A stretch of 54,337 nt of DNA from PXAP01 sp964520585 (GTDB taxonomy: Bacteria; Bacteroidota; Bacteroidia; Bacteroidales; PUMT01), in contig CAZFOO010000017.1 in assembly GCA_964520585.1 (NCBI GenBank), positions 1-54,337 of the forward strand, given 5' to 3'. Within the stretch, counting starts at the first letter, position 1; every line of letters begins with the position of its first letter. Shown here piece after piece: positions 54,279 to 54,337 of this stretch. The notes beneath the pieces are model-generated. The model worked only from the letters and a program-made list of their open reading frames with translations, did not search any database and was not told where the DNA came from. Position numbers and translations under genes: made by a program.

Positions 54279-54337
54279 TCGAATAAAGTATAGTTAGCAA
54301 TCTGTTTAACAATATGTTAATAATGCATAGTTCGGTT

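Overview
The window looks like a chromosomal segment of a Bacteroidota bacterium, most likely Bacteroidales/Marinilabiliales-like. The reasons are the SusC/SusD pairs, lipoproteins with short lipoboxes, the folP-cdaA overlap, a DoxX-type protein of the BT_3928 family, the outer-membrane-barrel plus long-TPR gene pair, TAnnTTTG-like promoter boxes and mostly weak Shine-Dalgarno sites. Moderate GC genes are separated by very AT-rich spacers. Placement below phylum is inference.

Left third (1-17.6 kb, all minus strand): a polysaccharide utilisation locus. In transcription order it reads SusC - SusD - SusC (divergent subfamily) - SusD - DUF1735-type surface lipoprotein - terminator; then a second unit SusC - SusD - terminator; then the first 154 codons of a heparinase II/III-like polysaccharide lyase that runs off the left edge. 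Together these would bind a glycan at the cell surface, import oligosaccharides through TonB-dependent SusC channels and cleave an acidic (uronate-containing) chain. The exact glycan cannot be read from this window. Spacers upstream of the two leading susC genes carry a shared leader motif, inverted repeats and hairpins, and a tandem 20-bp repeat lies upstream of the lyase.

Middle (18-41.7 kb): housekeeping and envelope genes. They are an HtrA/DegQ periplasmic protease, dapF, two SAM methyltransferases, an M20 peptidase, gyrB, an outer-membrane barrel plus 1026-residue TPR pair, ftsE, a GNAT/FemAB-like plus polysaccharide-deacetylase pair, metX, plsY, folP-cdaA (c-di-AMP synthesis), tmk, a DoxX/thioredoxin-like membrane protein and tpiA.

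Right part (41.8-54.3 kb): prmA is followed closely by a very large secreted protein of unknown function (about 1560 residues if the assembly gap is closed as proposed). It has a recurring module of roughly 95 residues and a Glu/Gln-rich tail encoded by a perfect 60-bp tandem repeat. The gene is interrupted by exactly 100 Ns whose two flanks are the same 55 bases, which points to an assembly break rather than a biological one. Beyond it lie a YfcE-like phosphodiesterase, rsmE, a small unknown gene, an ECF sigma factor, uvrA, and two exported proteins of unknown function. No tRNA, rRNA, CRISPR array, insertion sequence or prophage gene was recognised.

The most likely candidate for something undescribed is the giant modular secreted protein at 42710-47547. 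The barrel/TPR pair and the regulatory palindromes are secondary candidates.
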